In this document: positions 55,719 to 64,000 of the stretch, one piece after another | How positions within the stretch are numbered: the first letter of the stretch is position 1 | Layout: each line of letters opens with the position of its first letter | Source: Arthrobacter sp. 31Y | Lineage (GTDB): Bacteria > Actinomycetota > Actinomycetes > Actinomycetales > Micrococcaceae | Assembly (NCBI RefSeq): GCF_000526335.1 | Contig: NZ_JAFW01000001.1 | Span: 744,001 to 808,000, forward strand | Direction of reading: 5' to 3' | Length of the DNA: 64,000 nucleotides | Program-made: the position numbers and the translations under genes | The notes under the pieces: generated by a model | Database searches by the model: none | The model's input: the letters and a program-made list of their open reading frames with translations, nothing else | What the model was told of the DNA's origin: nothing

Positions 55719-57850
55719 CAGAGTTCGCTGCTCTCAGCGAGTACAGCCAGGACGGCTTCGCCATAGCGTTCGAGCTTGGATGGGCCGATCCCTGCCAAAC
55801 CAGCCAGTTCTTCCAGCGATGAAGGCTTGGCTTCGGCAATGGCGGTCAGTGTAGCGTCCGTGAACACAACATAGGCTGGAACGTCGGCCGATTGGGCCTC
55901 GTCCAGTCTCCACTGTCTCAGGGCATCGAACGTTTGCTCCTCATACGTGGGCGGGCACTGGTTACAGCGCCCCACCTTGCGTTCGGCTCCACTGGCAAGC
56001 ATGCTTCCGCAGACCTTGCACGACGCCGGGGCGGCGGCTTTGCGTCGCGTGGGACCTGTCTTGCTGCGCGCATTGGCCGATGCCACGGAATTGGGGCGAA
56101 GTCCGTCTAGGAAACGGGACGGTTTGCGGTTGGCCCGGCCGCCCGGAGTTCGGGCTGTGGACCATGAGAGATTCAGGTGCTCGCGTGCCCGCGTGATTCC
56201 GACGTACAGCAACCTGCGTTCTTCGTCCACATCCTCGGGGGTGTCGGCAAAGGAAATGGGCATGAGGCCTTCGCTGAGGCCCACCAGGAACACTGCATCC
56301 CATTCCAGGCCCTTCGCTGCGTGAAGGGAGGCAAGGGTGACACCTTGAACAGTGGGGGCGTGTTGCGCGACCGAGCGCTCCTGTAGTTCGTTGACGAACT
56401 CAGCCAAAGTGAAGGACTCCCCACGGCTGACTGCAAGCTCATCAGCCAAGGCGACCAAAGCTGCCAAGGATTCCCACCGCTCACGCAGTGCTCCCCCGCT
56501 GTGCGGGGCGGCATCCGTGTAACCAAGTGAAGCAACAATGTCCCGGACGATCTGCCCTAGTGATTCTTGGGGTCCCTCAGCCACGGCGCGGGTTGCCGCA
56601 CGCAGTTGGAGGATGGCATCGCGGACTTCCTTGCGCGCAAAGAACCGCTCGCCTCCCCGGAGCTGGTAGCCAATGCCGGCCGAAGCCAATGCTTGCTCGT
56701 ACGCTTCAGACTGGCCGTTGGTTCTGAACAGGATGGCGATCTCGCTGGCCTTGACGCCTGTGTTGAGAAGTTCCTGAATTCTGCCGGCCACAACGGCGGC
56801 CTCCGCCTCGTCATCCGGGCACTCCATGAAGCGCGGCTCCGGACCCGAAGGCCGTTGGGCGACGAGCTTGAGTGGCGAGGCCCATGCGGCATCTGCCACC
56901 GGGCCTCCGCTTCGGCGGGAGCCGAGGAGGTCGTTGGCCAACTTCACCACTTGCGGGGTAGACCGGTAATCGCGAATGAGCTTGACGACTGTGGCTTCGG
57001 GGAACTGCGCTTTGAACCCCAGAAGGTGCTTGGGTGAAGCTCCAGTAAAGGAGTAGATGGTCTGGCTGGCATCGCCCACCACACATAACTCGTTCCGGCC
57101 CCCGAGCCACAAATCCAGCAGCCGTTGTTGCAGTGGCGAAACGTCCTGGTACTCATCCACCACGAAGTGGCGGTATTGTTCCCTGACTGTTGCCGCAACC
57201 TTAGGGTCCTCCTGAAGGATCCCCACAGTGATGAGCAGGACGTCTTCAAAGTCGATGACGTTGCGGTCGGTTTTGATGTCCTCGTAGGCCTGGAACACCC
57301 TGGACACCGCGGTGAGATCGAACCCTCCGGGAGTTCCACGGCCTTGGGCATTCTCCAGATAATTGGCCGGGGTCAGCATTGACACCTTGGCCCACTCGAT
57401 CTCGGCCGCCAGGTCCCGGATGGATGCGCGATCAGTGCTGAGGCGGAGCCTGCGGGAAGCTTCAGCGATCATGTTGGCTTTATGGTCCAACAGGCTGGGC
57501 AAAGTGCCCCCGATTGCCTGCGGCCAGAAGAATTGCAACTGCCTCAAGGCCGCGGCGTGGAAGGTGCGTGCCTGGACATTCGCAACGCCAAGATCGCGGA
57601 GCCTGCTTCGCATCTCTGCGGCGGCCCGGGACGTAAAAGTCACGGCCAGCAGTCTCTGGGGACTGTATACGCCGGAATGAACTCCGTAGGCGATGCGATG
57701 GGTGATGGCACGGGTCTTTCCCGTTCCCGCCCCTGCGAGGACACACATAGGTCCCGTCAAGGTACTGGCTACTTCGCGCTGCTCTTCGTCCAGGCCCCCG
57801 AGGATGCGTTCCTCAAGTGAGACGCTGGCGTCGAAAATCTCTTCGGTCAC
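55718..57850 (-). CDS. UvrD2-like superfamily 1 DNA helicase with HRDC domain
   Basis: A 710-residue helicase. Motif I GAGTGKTRAITHRIAYG; DEYQDVSPLQQ; QTIYSFTGA; LRGGERFFARKEVRDAI; TLASLHAAKGLEWDAVF; then a Cys-rich patch CKVCGSMLASGAERKVGRC with CNQCP, and an HRDC domain at the end (LTAIAEAKPSSLEELAGLAG). This layout equals actinobacterial UvrD2. GTG 57850 overlaps the nudC stop (GTGA). Role in DNA repair or RNA-DNA hybrid removal. Confidence 0.93.
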   Translation of the reverse strand: MTEEIFDASVSLEERILGGLDEEQREVASTLTGPMCVLAGAGTGKTRAITHRIAYGVHSGVYSPQRLLAVTFTSRAAAEMRSRLRDLGVANVQARTFHAAALRQLQFFWPQAIGGTLPSLLDHKANMIAEASRRLRLSTDRASIRDLAAEIEWAKVSMLTPANYLENAQGRGTPGGFDLTAVSRVFQAYEDIKTDRNVIDFEDVLLITVGILQEDPKVAATVREQYRHFVVDEYQDVSPLQQRLLDLWLGGRNELCVVGDASQTIYSFTGASPKHLLGFKAQFPEATVVKLIRDYRSTPQVVKLANDLLGSRRSGGPVADAAWASPLKLVAQRPSGPEPRFMECPDDEAEAAVVAGRIQELLNTGVKASEIAILFRTNGQSEAYEQALASAGIGYQLRGGERFFARKEVRDAILQLRAATRAVAEGPQESLGQIVRDIVASLGYTDAAPHSGGALRERWESLAALVALADELAVSRGESFTLAEFVNELQERSVAQHAPTVQGVTLASLHAAKGLEWDAVFLVGLSEGLMPISFADTPEDVDEERRLLYVGITRAREHLNLSWSTARTPGGRANRKPSRFLDGLRPNSVASANARSKTGPTRRKAAAPASCKVCGSMLASGAERKVGRCNQCPPTYEEQTFDALRQWRLDEAQSADVPAYVVFTDATLTAIAEAKPSSLEELAGLAGIGPSKLERYGEAVLAVLAESSEL

Positions 57851-58836
57851 GGCTGGAGGTCTTCGATGACGCCGCCGTACCAATGCTCAATCAATGAACG
57901 CGCAATGGACAAGCGCGTTGAAATGGTGATCTCACCGCTCAGTACGGCATCCTGCAACTCCTCGCGACTGAACCACCGTGCACGGGTAACCTCCACGCCG
58001 TCGGGCCGCGCCACGGCGTCGTCCGTCTTGGCGGTGAATCCCAACATGAGAGAAGCGGGGAAGGGCCAGGACTGGGACCCGAGGTACTGGCAGGCAGTCA
58101 CGCGTACACCCACTTCTTCCCCAATTTCCCTCACCACGGCCTGCTCCAGAGACTCGCCGGGCTCAACGAATCCTGCGAGCGTAGAGTAATTTTTGGCGTC
58201 GAGGGGCCCGCCGCCGCCAAGCAAGAGCCGGCCATCGGGGCCCACTACGGTGACAATGATGGCCGGATCCGTCCGCGGATAATGTTCTGAGTTGTCCTTT
58301 GGACAACGACGAACCCATCCCCCGGCCTCGATGTCCGTGGGCGTGCCGCATTGCGGGCAATGCGTGTGGGTGGAGTGCCAGTTGGAGATTGCACTGGCCT
58401 CGATAAACAAAGCCGTGTCCTTGGCGTCAAGACGCGCCGCGACGTCCCGGAAGCCTGCCCACTCAGCATCCATCGGCACCGTGGCCGTGCCGGGAGCCGG
58501 TTGCTCCGGAACCGTGAACAACACGACGGGCGTGCCCTCCAGCAACGAAGACGATGTCAAGGTGGTGCCCAGGTAGATGGCGGCAACAGCGCCGGTACCT
58601 GGCCCGTCAAGAGCGTTCCAGAGCGGAGCGGCGTCCCCGAACCACAGACCGTCCGCGGTCACCAATGCTTTGCGCTGCGAAATGACCATGGCCTTTGCCG
58701 AACCGGAGGCGATAAGCTCCTCAACCATTCCGGGCTTCATGCGGATGCCCGAGCCGCGATCCACCATGGCAGGGCGAACGGGAAGAACAGTCTCCATCAG
58801 GTGGTTGGCAAGCGCCGGCGACTCCGTATAACTCAT
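57847..58836 (-). CDS. nudC: NAD(+) diphosphatase NudC
   Basis: A 329-residue Nudix hydrolase that cleaves NADH/NAD and may decap NAD-capped RNA. The zinc ribbon has CPQCGTP and then RRCPKDNSEHYPR, with only three evident Cys (the fourth seems replaced). The Nudix box is full: GFVEPGESLEQAVVREIGEE followed by VGV. The NADH-specificity motif is SQSWPFPASLMLGF (family SQPWPFPxS with one change). ATG 58836 chosen at MSYTESPAL; the frame beyond it lies in the divergent promoter. Confidence 0.9.
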   Translation of the reverse strand: MSYTESPALANHLMETVLPVRPAMVDRGSGIRMKPGMVEELIASGSAKAMVISQRKALVTADGLWFGDAAPLWNALDGPGTGAVAAIYLGTTLTSSSLLEGTPVVLFTVPEQPAPGTATVPMDAEWAGFRDVAARLDAKDTALFIEASAISNWHSTHTHCPQCGTPTDIEAGGWVRRCPKDNSEHYPRTDPAIIVTVVGPDGRLLLGGGGPLDAKNYSTLAGFVEPGESLEQAVVREIGEEVGVRVTACQYLGSQSWPFPASLMLGFTAKTDDAVARPDGVEVTRARWFSREELQDAVLSGEITISTRLSIARSLIEHWYGGVIEDLQP

Positions 58837-58983
58837 GTCTCTACCGTACTGACTCGTACCGACAAAAAACATTTGGAAAGGTCCCCTGCTGTGGACACCT
58901 TCCCAGGACGTTCCCAGTTCCAGCATCAATGCCGGGTTTTGCTCCATATTTGCTGCGGATCTGAAGACTCGCCGCACTGCATC

Positions 58984-60165
58984 ATGGCCACAGGCCGTAG
59001 TCAATCTACCGTGGAGAAGGTGAGAAGAACACCGCTCGAACTGGCCGCCATAGCAACCGCGGCGGTGCCCGGCCTGGCGCCGACGGCCGCAGCCTATTCC
59101 CCCGACGATGACGCCGATTTCGACTCAGCGTTGCTGCTGGATGCGGAAGGCAAACGCTGGCGGGTCCGTTCACCGCGCCATCCGGAAGCCAGCACCCGTT
59201 TGGAAACCGAGTTCATGGTCCTGCGGGCCTTTGCGCCGGCCATCCGCGCCGAGCTGCCCTTCCATGTGCCCACCATCGCCGGCACAGTCCGGCAAGGTGC
59301 CTTGACGACGTTCGTCTACGCGCACCTCCAGGGCTCCGTGCTCTCCATCGAAGAACTGTCCGCCGGAAGTTCCGCCTTGGCCCGGGAAGTGGGCACAGCT
59401 TTGGCAGCCATTCATGACCTGCCACTGCCCTTGGTCATTAATGCGGATCTACCCAGCTACTCGGCCAACGAATTCCGGCAACGTAAACTCAACGAGCTGG
59501 ACCAAGCCGCCACCACCGGCAAGATTCCGGCCACCCTGCTGCGTCGCTGGGAGCACGCCCTGGAAGACGTCGCCCTGTGGCGCTTCAACCCCTCAGTGGT
59601 CCACGGGGACCTTCACGAAGACAACCTGATGGTGCAGGATGACACTGTGACAGCCCTGACGGGCTGGACGGATCTGCGGATCGGTGATCCTGCGGACGAC
59701 TTCGCCTGGCTGGTGGCGTCCAACGAAGCATCATTCGTCGAGGCCGTACTAAGCCACTACACCCAGACGCGCCGCGATGTCCCTGACGCCCACCTCCTCC
59801 GCCGGGCGGCGCTGCTGGCCGAGTTCGCCCTCGCCCAATATTTGGTCAAGGCCATGGCCGCAGGGCACCAGAGCATGACCTCAGAAGCAGAAGCCATGCT
59901 CCAGACACTCGCCGACGACATCGACGAGCAGCTACGCCGCGAAGAAGAAGCCGCGCACACCGCTGAGCAAGAGGCAGCCTCGCAGACAGTTTCAGCTTCA
60001 CCGTCCGACATTCCCGCCGTCAGTGTCGCTGCGATTCCCCTTCCGGATGAGCCCGAGAGCTCCGTGGAGACCGACGTCGGCGGAACCTCGGGCTATGACG
60101 ACACCTCCACCGCCGCTATCAGTGTGGTCAGCGTGACGCCACTTCGCCCGGCCGAACGTTCCTGA
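58984..60165 (+). CDS. Aminoglycoside/macrolide phosphotransferase-like protein
   Basis: About 393 residues, a kinase-like protein. The catalytic loop is VVHGDLHEDNLMVQDD (HGDLHxxN) and the metal-binding loop GWTDLRIGDPADDFAWLV. The N-lobe shows ELPFHVPTIAGTVRQGALTT. The C-terminal 110 residues are acidic, Ser/Thr-rich and look disordered. ATG 58984 is used; GTG 59011 or 59020 is equally possible, since no strong ribosome site helps. Divergent from nudC. A resistance role should not be assumed; most such actinobacterial genes are unassigned. Confidence 0.8.
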   Translation: MATGRSQSTVEKVRRTPLELAAIATAAVPGLAPTAAAYSPDDDADFDSALLLDAEGKRWRVRSPRHPEASTRLETEFMVLRAFAPAIRAELPFHVPTIAGTVRQGALTTFVYAHLQGSVLSIEELSAGSSALAREVGTALAAIHDLPLPLVINADLPSYSANEFRQRKLNELDQAATTGKIPATLLRRWEHALEDVALWRFNPSVVHGDLHEDNLMVQDDTVTALTGWTDLRIGDPADDFAWLVASNEASFVEAVLSHYTQTRRDVPDAHLLRRAALLAEFALAQYLVKAMAAGHQSMTSEAEAMLQTLADDIDEQLRREEEAAHTAEQEAASQTVSASPSDIPAVSVAAIPLPDEPESSVETDVGGTSGYDDTSTAAISVVSVTPLRPAERS

Positions 60166-60185
60166 ATTTCCGGCCCTTCGCTTAT

Positions 60186-63100
60186 TCAATCGCTGCTCTT
60201 CAACGCCCTCTCAATAATCAGTTCCAACTCCTCCGCGCTGCCAAGATCGTGCGGGCGCACGAACGCGTCATCAGCCACGTAGTAAAAGGCTGCGCTGACG
60301 TCCTCGAGGGGAACGTCCTTGAGCCGAGCCCATGCGAGCCGGTAAACGGCCAGCTGAACCGCGCGCGTTGCCAGCTGTTGACCTGCAGGGCGTCGTCCGG
60401 TCTTCCAGTCGATGAGTTGCCAGCGGCCATCGGCATCACGGAAGACGGCATCAATGCGCCCACGGACTACGACGTCGCCAATCCGGGTTTCCACAGGCAC
60501 CTCGACAAATGCGGGAGCACGCTGAGCCCACTCGGACTCCTTGAACGCGGCCACCATGTCCTCCAGGCCGTACGCCTCGTCAATGTGGGAGTCAGACCCC
60601 GGCGCTTCATCGAGGTCCAACATGCCTGTTGAGCCGAAGTACTCCTCCACCCATGCATGGAAAGCAGTCCCTTTTCGGGCTGAAATACCCGGTTCGCGGG
60701 GAACGGGCCTGCGCAGTTGGGACAGGACCGCCGCAGGGTCAGCTCCCAGGTCAACGAAAAGTGACGCGGAGATATGGCTGGGCAGGTGGACATCTTGAAC
60801 GGTCTTTAGCTGGCGCTGGCGATCCAACAGCAGTTGTGCCTCCTGTGACCATTTCGCTGCCGCACCTGTCAGGTCATGTGAGGGTTCTGCGGCGTGTTCT
60901 GCGTAGGATTCCTCGATATATCCGCGGACCATGGCCGCAGCCTGGTCCATGGCCAGCCTTCTGCCGGGAGTCAGCCTCAGGCGGGCGCCGGTCCGTGGGT
61001 CTGAAGGCCCCTCCAGTGGGTCGTAAGGAAATTGGGCAACCTCGAGCACTGCGGTCAACGGACTTTCCTCGGGCAAGACCTCCTCTGCCACCGATTCAGC
61101 GTGCACCTCCGCGGCTCCGCCTGACGACGTGCTGCCGACCGGCTGCGGCCGGCCGGCGTCTTCTACTGTCGGAGCAACGCCGGCAAGTGGAGCAAGCTCA
61201 GAGAGGAAAGAAGACATGCCGGCCATTCCCGATCGGGAGCCATTCCAAGCAGCGCTGGAGGCCCACAGAACGAACTTCGCCCGGGTGTAGGCAACATAGG
61301 CAAGCCTCCTTTCCTCAGCCTCGCCGTGATGCTGGACCTCGGATTTGAAAATTTTCTCGGCATCCAGCCATCCCTTTTGGTCTGGCTGATCGAGGTCCCA
61401 CTGGGGAAGGTCGGCACGATCGCCCCGCAAAGGCCATGGCAAGGCTGCGGCGCCCGTGCTCCACCTCGAATCCCTGCTGCTGGGGAATGAACCAGCGTTG
61501 AGTCCGGGGACAAAGACGACGTCCCATTCCAAACCCTTGGAAGCGTGGACAGTCAGCAATTGCACCGCCTCACGGTTGGTCTCAACGGGGGCCACATCCA
61601 ATCCGCCTTCCTCGGAGGCCGCAGCTTCCAGCCACGACAAAAACGCCAGCAAATCAATGCGCTGTGAAGTCTGAAGGAACCCGGCCGCCGCGTCCTGGAA
61701 GGCATCCAGGTTGCGGCGAGCTTGGTGAATGCTGATTCCCGGCTTGGCGGCGACCTCAATATCCAGGAGCATGGCACGTTCCACCTCGCCAAGAAGTGTG
61801 GTGAGGTCGTCTCCGATGTAGCTTCTGAGCGAGCGAAGCTCCGAGGCAAGGCTGGTCAGCCGTTGCAGGGCAGCGGCACTCAGACTCCTTCCATGGCCGG
61901 AAGTCCAGCCAGGGCGGGGAAGGAAGTCCAGGGCCTCCACGAGGCTTGCGGCATCCGTGATGTCACTTTCAACCACGGTCTTTGCGGGTTCCTCGTTGTC
62001 CTCGAAGGACTCATGGGGCCCTTCCGGGGCCGAGCGGCGACGGGCCAGGAAGCGGGACCAGTCGCTGAATGCCATCAAGTCCGCCGGACCAATCCGCCAC
62101 CGTGCACCCGCCAACAACCTCATCAGCGCATCAGAACGTCCTGGATCAGAAAGAACCCGTAACGTGGCCACCAGATCCACGATCTCAGGCGTGTCCAGCA
62201 ATCCACCCAGTCCAACGATCTCGTAGGGAATACCTTGGAGCTCGAACTCGCGGCGGAGGCATTCCATCTGCGCCCGGCGCCGGCACAGGACAGCCATGGT
62301 GGGCTGGACAGCGGTGCCGTCCTTCTCTTCCTCAAAAACAGTCTTCTGGTACCGGCGGACATCGCGGGCTATGACGGCGGCCTCGTCTTCATCGGTACCG
62401 AACCGTGCGATCACCACACGTCCGTCCACCGCAGCGGGGCTGGGAACCAATGCGGGAACCGAGACACTGCTGGCGGTCTCCCTCTCCCCTGCAGGCCCAT
62501 CCAAAGCCGCCGCCCGGTTCAAGGGCGCCGCAATGGTGTTGGCTGCTTGGAGGATATTCCTGCCATTACGCCAGGCTGTGGTCAGGTAAGAGGTGGGGGC
62601 TACGGAATAGGACACATCGCCGCCGGAGGGGTCAGCGTGCCGCACGGGAAACTCCTGCACAAAGTGAAAGAGCTGGCCCGCTGATGCGCCACGGAACCCA
62701 TAAATCGACTGGTTGGGATCACCCACGGCAGTAACGGCGTGGCCCTGGCCGAAAAGACGTGAGAACAGGACAAGCTGCGCGTGGGATGTGTCCTGGAATT
62801 CATCCAGGAGGACCACTTTGTAGCGAGCGCGTTCAGTGGTGGCAGCGAGCGGGATGTCACTGGCAATACGTGCCGCCAGTGCCACGAGGTCGCCGAAATC
62901 CAGGACACCGCGTTGACGTTTCGCTTCTTGGTAGCGAACCACCATGTCGGCCACGCTGGCGCGGGTCCGGAGCATGGCCGCGAGGTCTCCCGCAGCCTGG
63001 CTGGGATTCTTCTTGGCCCCGGATACGTAGGGAAGCTGCTCAAAGGTCTCAACGCGTTCCAGAACCCACTCCCGCACTTCCCCCGGATCCTGAAGGTGCT

Positions 63101-63719
63101 CGGCGCACTCCCCTGCCAACTGAATAACCGCATTGACAAGAGTGGATTTCGCGGCTGTGAAATGTTCGTAGTCGCCGTCGTAGGCCTCCACCACTTCGCT
63201 GGCCAACTGCCAGGACTGTGCGCCACCGAGCAAGACGACGTCCCGTTCGATGCCCAGCCGCAGGCCGTAGTCCGACACGATGCCGCTTGCATAGGAATGG
63301 TAAGTAGATACCTTGGGTTCGAGGTCGTCGGCACCAAGGAGCCCCTCAGGGAAGCCGATGCTGCCATCGTCCTCCGCCGCGATCCGCTGAAGAGTGGCCA
63401 GCTTGGACCGAATCCTGCTCGCCAGCTCTCCGGCAGCCTTCCGGGTGAATGTCACGCCGAGAACTTCCTCCGGACGCACCCAGCCATTAGCCACCAGCCA
63501 CACCACACGGTCCGCCATGGTGGCCGTCTTGCCCGAACCGGCCCCTGCAATCACCAAGCGAGGTGAGAGGGGCGAGGAAATAATAGCCGCTTGCTCGGGC
63601 GTAGGGTGGTTTTTTTCGCCAAGGATACGGGCCAGTTCGGAGGGCGAGAATCTGGGCTCGGGGACGCCTGCGAAGTCGGGGCCACCGGAGGCGAGGCCTT
63701 CCAGGAGCTCGGTTGTCAT
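60186..63719 (-). CDS. adnB: UvrD/RecB-type helicase-nuclease, AdnB-like
   Basis: A 1,177-residue protein. N-terminal SF1 helicase: GAGSGKT at 59-65, LLDEFQDTSHAQLVLFSRLF, SIYGFRGASAGQLFHF, LTVHASKGLEWDVVFVPGL. C-terminal RecB-type nuclease: VRGRIDAVFRDADGRWQLID with D1090 and DWKTG at 1104-1108, and QLAVYRLA at 1122. It starts with ATG overlapping the previous stop (ATGA), so it is coupled to another such gene. This is the arrangement of the mycobacterial AdnAB dimer, which resects double-strand breaks. The A/B naming is from gene order (upstream adnA, downstream adnB). Confidence 0.9.
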   Translation of the reverse strand: MTTELLEGLASGGPDFAGVPEPRFSPSELARILGEKNHPTPEQAAIISSPLSPRLVIAGAGSGKTATMADRVVWLVANGWVRPEEVLGVTFTRKAAGELASRIRSKLATLQRIAAEDDGSIGFPEGLLGADDLEPKVSTYHSYASGIVSDYGLRLGIERDVVLLGGAQSWQLASEVVEAYDGDYEHFTAAKSTLVNAVIQLAGECAEHLQDPGEVREWVLERVETFEQLPYVSGAKKNPSQAAGDLAAMLRTRASVADMVVRYQEAKRQRGVLDFGDLVALAARIASDIPLAATTERARYKVVLLDEFQDTSHAQLVLFSRLFGQGHAVTAVGDPNQSIYGFRGASAGQLFHFVQEFPVRHADPSGGDVSYSVAPTSYLTTAWRNGRNILQAANTIAAPLNRAAALDGPAGERETASSVSVPALVPSPAAVDGRVVIARFGTDEDEAAVIARDVRRYQKTVFEEEKDGTAVQPTMAVLCRRRAQMECLRREFELQGIPYEIVGLGGLLDTPEIVDLVATLRVLSDPGRSDALMRLLAGARWRIGPADLMAFSDWSRFLARRRSAPEGPHESFEDNEEPAKTVVESDITDAASLVEALDFLPRPGWTSGHGRSLSAAALQRLTSLASELRSLRSYIGDDLTTLLGEVERAMLLDIEVAAKPGISIHQARRNLDAFQDAAAGFLQTSQRIDLLAFLSWLEAAASEEGGLDVAPVETNREAVQLLTVHASKGLEWDVVFVPGLNAGSFPSSRDSRWSTGAAALPWPLRGDRADLPQWDLDQPDQKGWLDAEKIFKSEVQHHGEAEERRLAYVAYTRAKFVLWASSAAWNGSRSGMAGMSSFLSELAPLAGVAPTVEDAGRPQPVGSTSSGGAAEVHAESVAEEVLPEESPLTAVLEVAQFPYDPLEGPSDPRTGARLRLTPGRRLAMDQAAAMVRGYIEESYAEHAAEPSHDLTGAAAKWSQEAQLLLDRQRQLKTVQDVHLPSHISASLFVDLGADPAAVLSQLRRPVPREPGISARKGTAFHAWVEEYFGSTGMLDLDEAPGSDSHIDEAYGLEDMVAAFKESEWAQRAPAFVEVPVETRIGDVVVRGRIDAVFRDADGRWQLIDWKTGRRPAGQQLATRAVQLAVYRLAWARLKDVPLEDVSAAFYYVADDAFVRPHDLGSAEELELIIERALKSSD

Positions 63720-64000
63720 TCGGTGACCTGCTTTCCTCTGGCGCACAACGGGCAAATATCCGGCAGACGGCATCCATGACCGCCATGCCCTCCCTTGCCG
63801 GGGTCGTGCCGTGCTTCGAACGTTGACCCTGCCATCAGTGCGGCTGCCTCATTGACCAGGCTCTCAGCCCAGTTCTCTGCCGGATCCAAGGGATCCTGCT
63901 GCTGTACGCCAGGGCTCTTGGTCTTGGTCCCAAGCTGGGCCAACACTGCCCCGCCGGGAACGAATCCGGTGTCCGCCGCGGCGTCGGCGGGTTCTTGTAC
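63716..64000 (-). CDS. C-terminal end of an AdnA-like helicase-nuclease, partial
   Basis: The frame runs in from the window edge and ends at TGA 63716-63718. The last 94 residues include LDPAENWAESLVNEAAALMA and a terminal CRLPDICPLCARGKQVTE. Cysteines spaced C-x5-C-x2-C near the end could be part of an Fe-S cluster, known in some AddB/AdnA nucleases, but the pattern is not decisive. The 4-nt overlap with the next gene and known order (adnA then adnB) support the assignment. Confidence 0.7.
   Translation of the reverse strand, partial: VQEPADAAADTGFVPGGAVLAQLGTKTKSPGVQQQDPLDPAENWAESLVNEAAALMAGSTFEARHDPGKGGHGGHGCRLPDICPLCARGKQVTE

Noticed and set aside
58984..60165. Antibiotic resistance gene
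   Set aside because: The phosphotransferase motifs are real but substrate cannot be told; the genomic context is housekeeping, so no resistance claim is made.

Overview
The window is chromosomal DNA of a high-GC Gram-positive actinobacterium. Gene content (mtrA-mtrB-lpqB, actinobacterial secA1, an Rv3235-type protein, UPF0182, an AdnAB-type helicase-nuclease pair) and protein wording point to the Micrococcaceae, most likely Arthrobacter sensu lato (Paenarthrobacter-like). That placement is from memory of protein families, not from a search. I see no insertion sequence, prophage, CRISPR array or rRNA. One gene remnant, several intrinsic terminators, two initiator tRNA genes and a few possible operators are visible.

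Layout. 1-5.5 kb: the 5' part of a large NAD-glutamate dehydrogenase, a CpaB/CpaE-like pair, an excisionase-type HTH gene convergent with a protein that seems to hold two Sm-like barrels, a membrane LysM protein and an Rv3235-type protein. 5.5-16 kb (minus strand): mtrA-mtrB-lpqB two-component/lipoprotein operon, comF, hpf, a YcaQ-type DNA glycosylase and secA. 16-22.7 kb (plus strand): a membrane protein with a QPQWGN repeat, then DUF4129, DUF4350, MoxR ATPase and DUF58 genes, joined by 4-nt overlaps, and a DUF4166 protein. 22.7-30 kb: a MetE-like protein with chorismate mutase, a remnant of an F420-reductase-like gene, and a complete peptide-type ABC transporter. 30-37.7 kb: mnmA with its cysteine desulfurase, a lipoprotein, a lipid-kinase-like protein, a J-domain protein, trmL and sigK-rskA. 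37.7-42.3 kb: gluconate kinase and permease, then etfB-etfA with a PIG-L deacetylase. 42.5-47.5 kb: an HtrA protease divergent from a TPM-domain/coiled-coil protein and PspA, which looks like an envelope-stress module. 47.5-49 kb: a GntR regulator and two copies of initiator tRNA-fMet, each with its own terminator. 49-64 kb: UPF0182, PDZ/Lon-like protease, a zincin-like protein, M48-type peptidase, UvrD2-like helicase, NudC, a phosphotransferase and the AdnAB-type pair.

Two blocks recall the Mycobacterium tuberculosis gene order: secA1-hpf-comF-lpqB-mtrB-mtrA (about Rv3235-Rv3246c) and UPF0182-PDZ-zincin-uvrD2-nudC-adnBA (about Rv3193c-Rv3202c). Here they lie about 35 kb apart with transport, tRNA-modification and stress genes between them. 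The points I find most worth checking are the tandem Sm-like protein beside an HTH gene, the 10-bp-phased CATCAAA repeats in front of the LysM gene, the HtrA/TPM/PspA locus, and the twin initiator tRNA genes whose terminators differ by a compensatory base-pair change.
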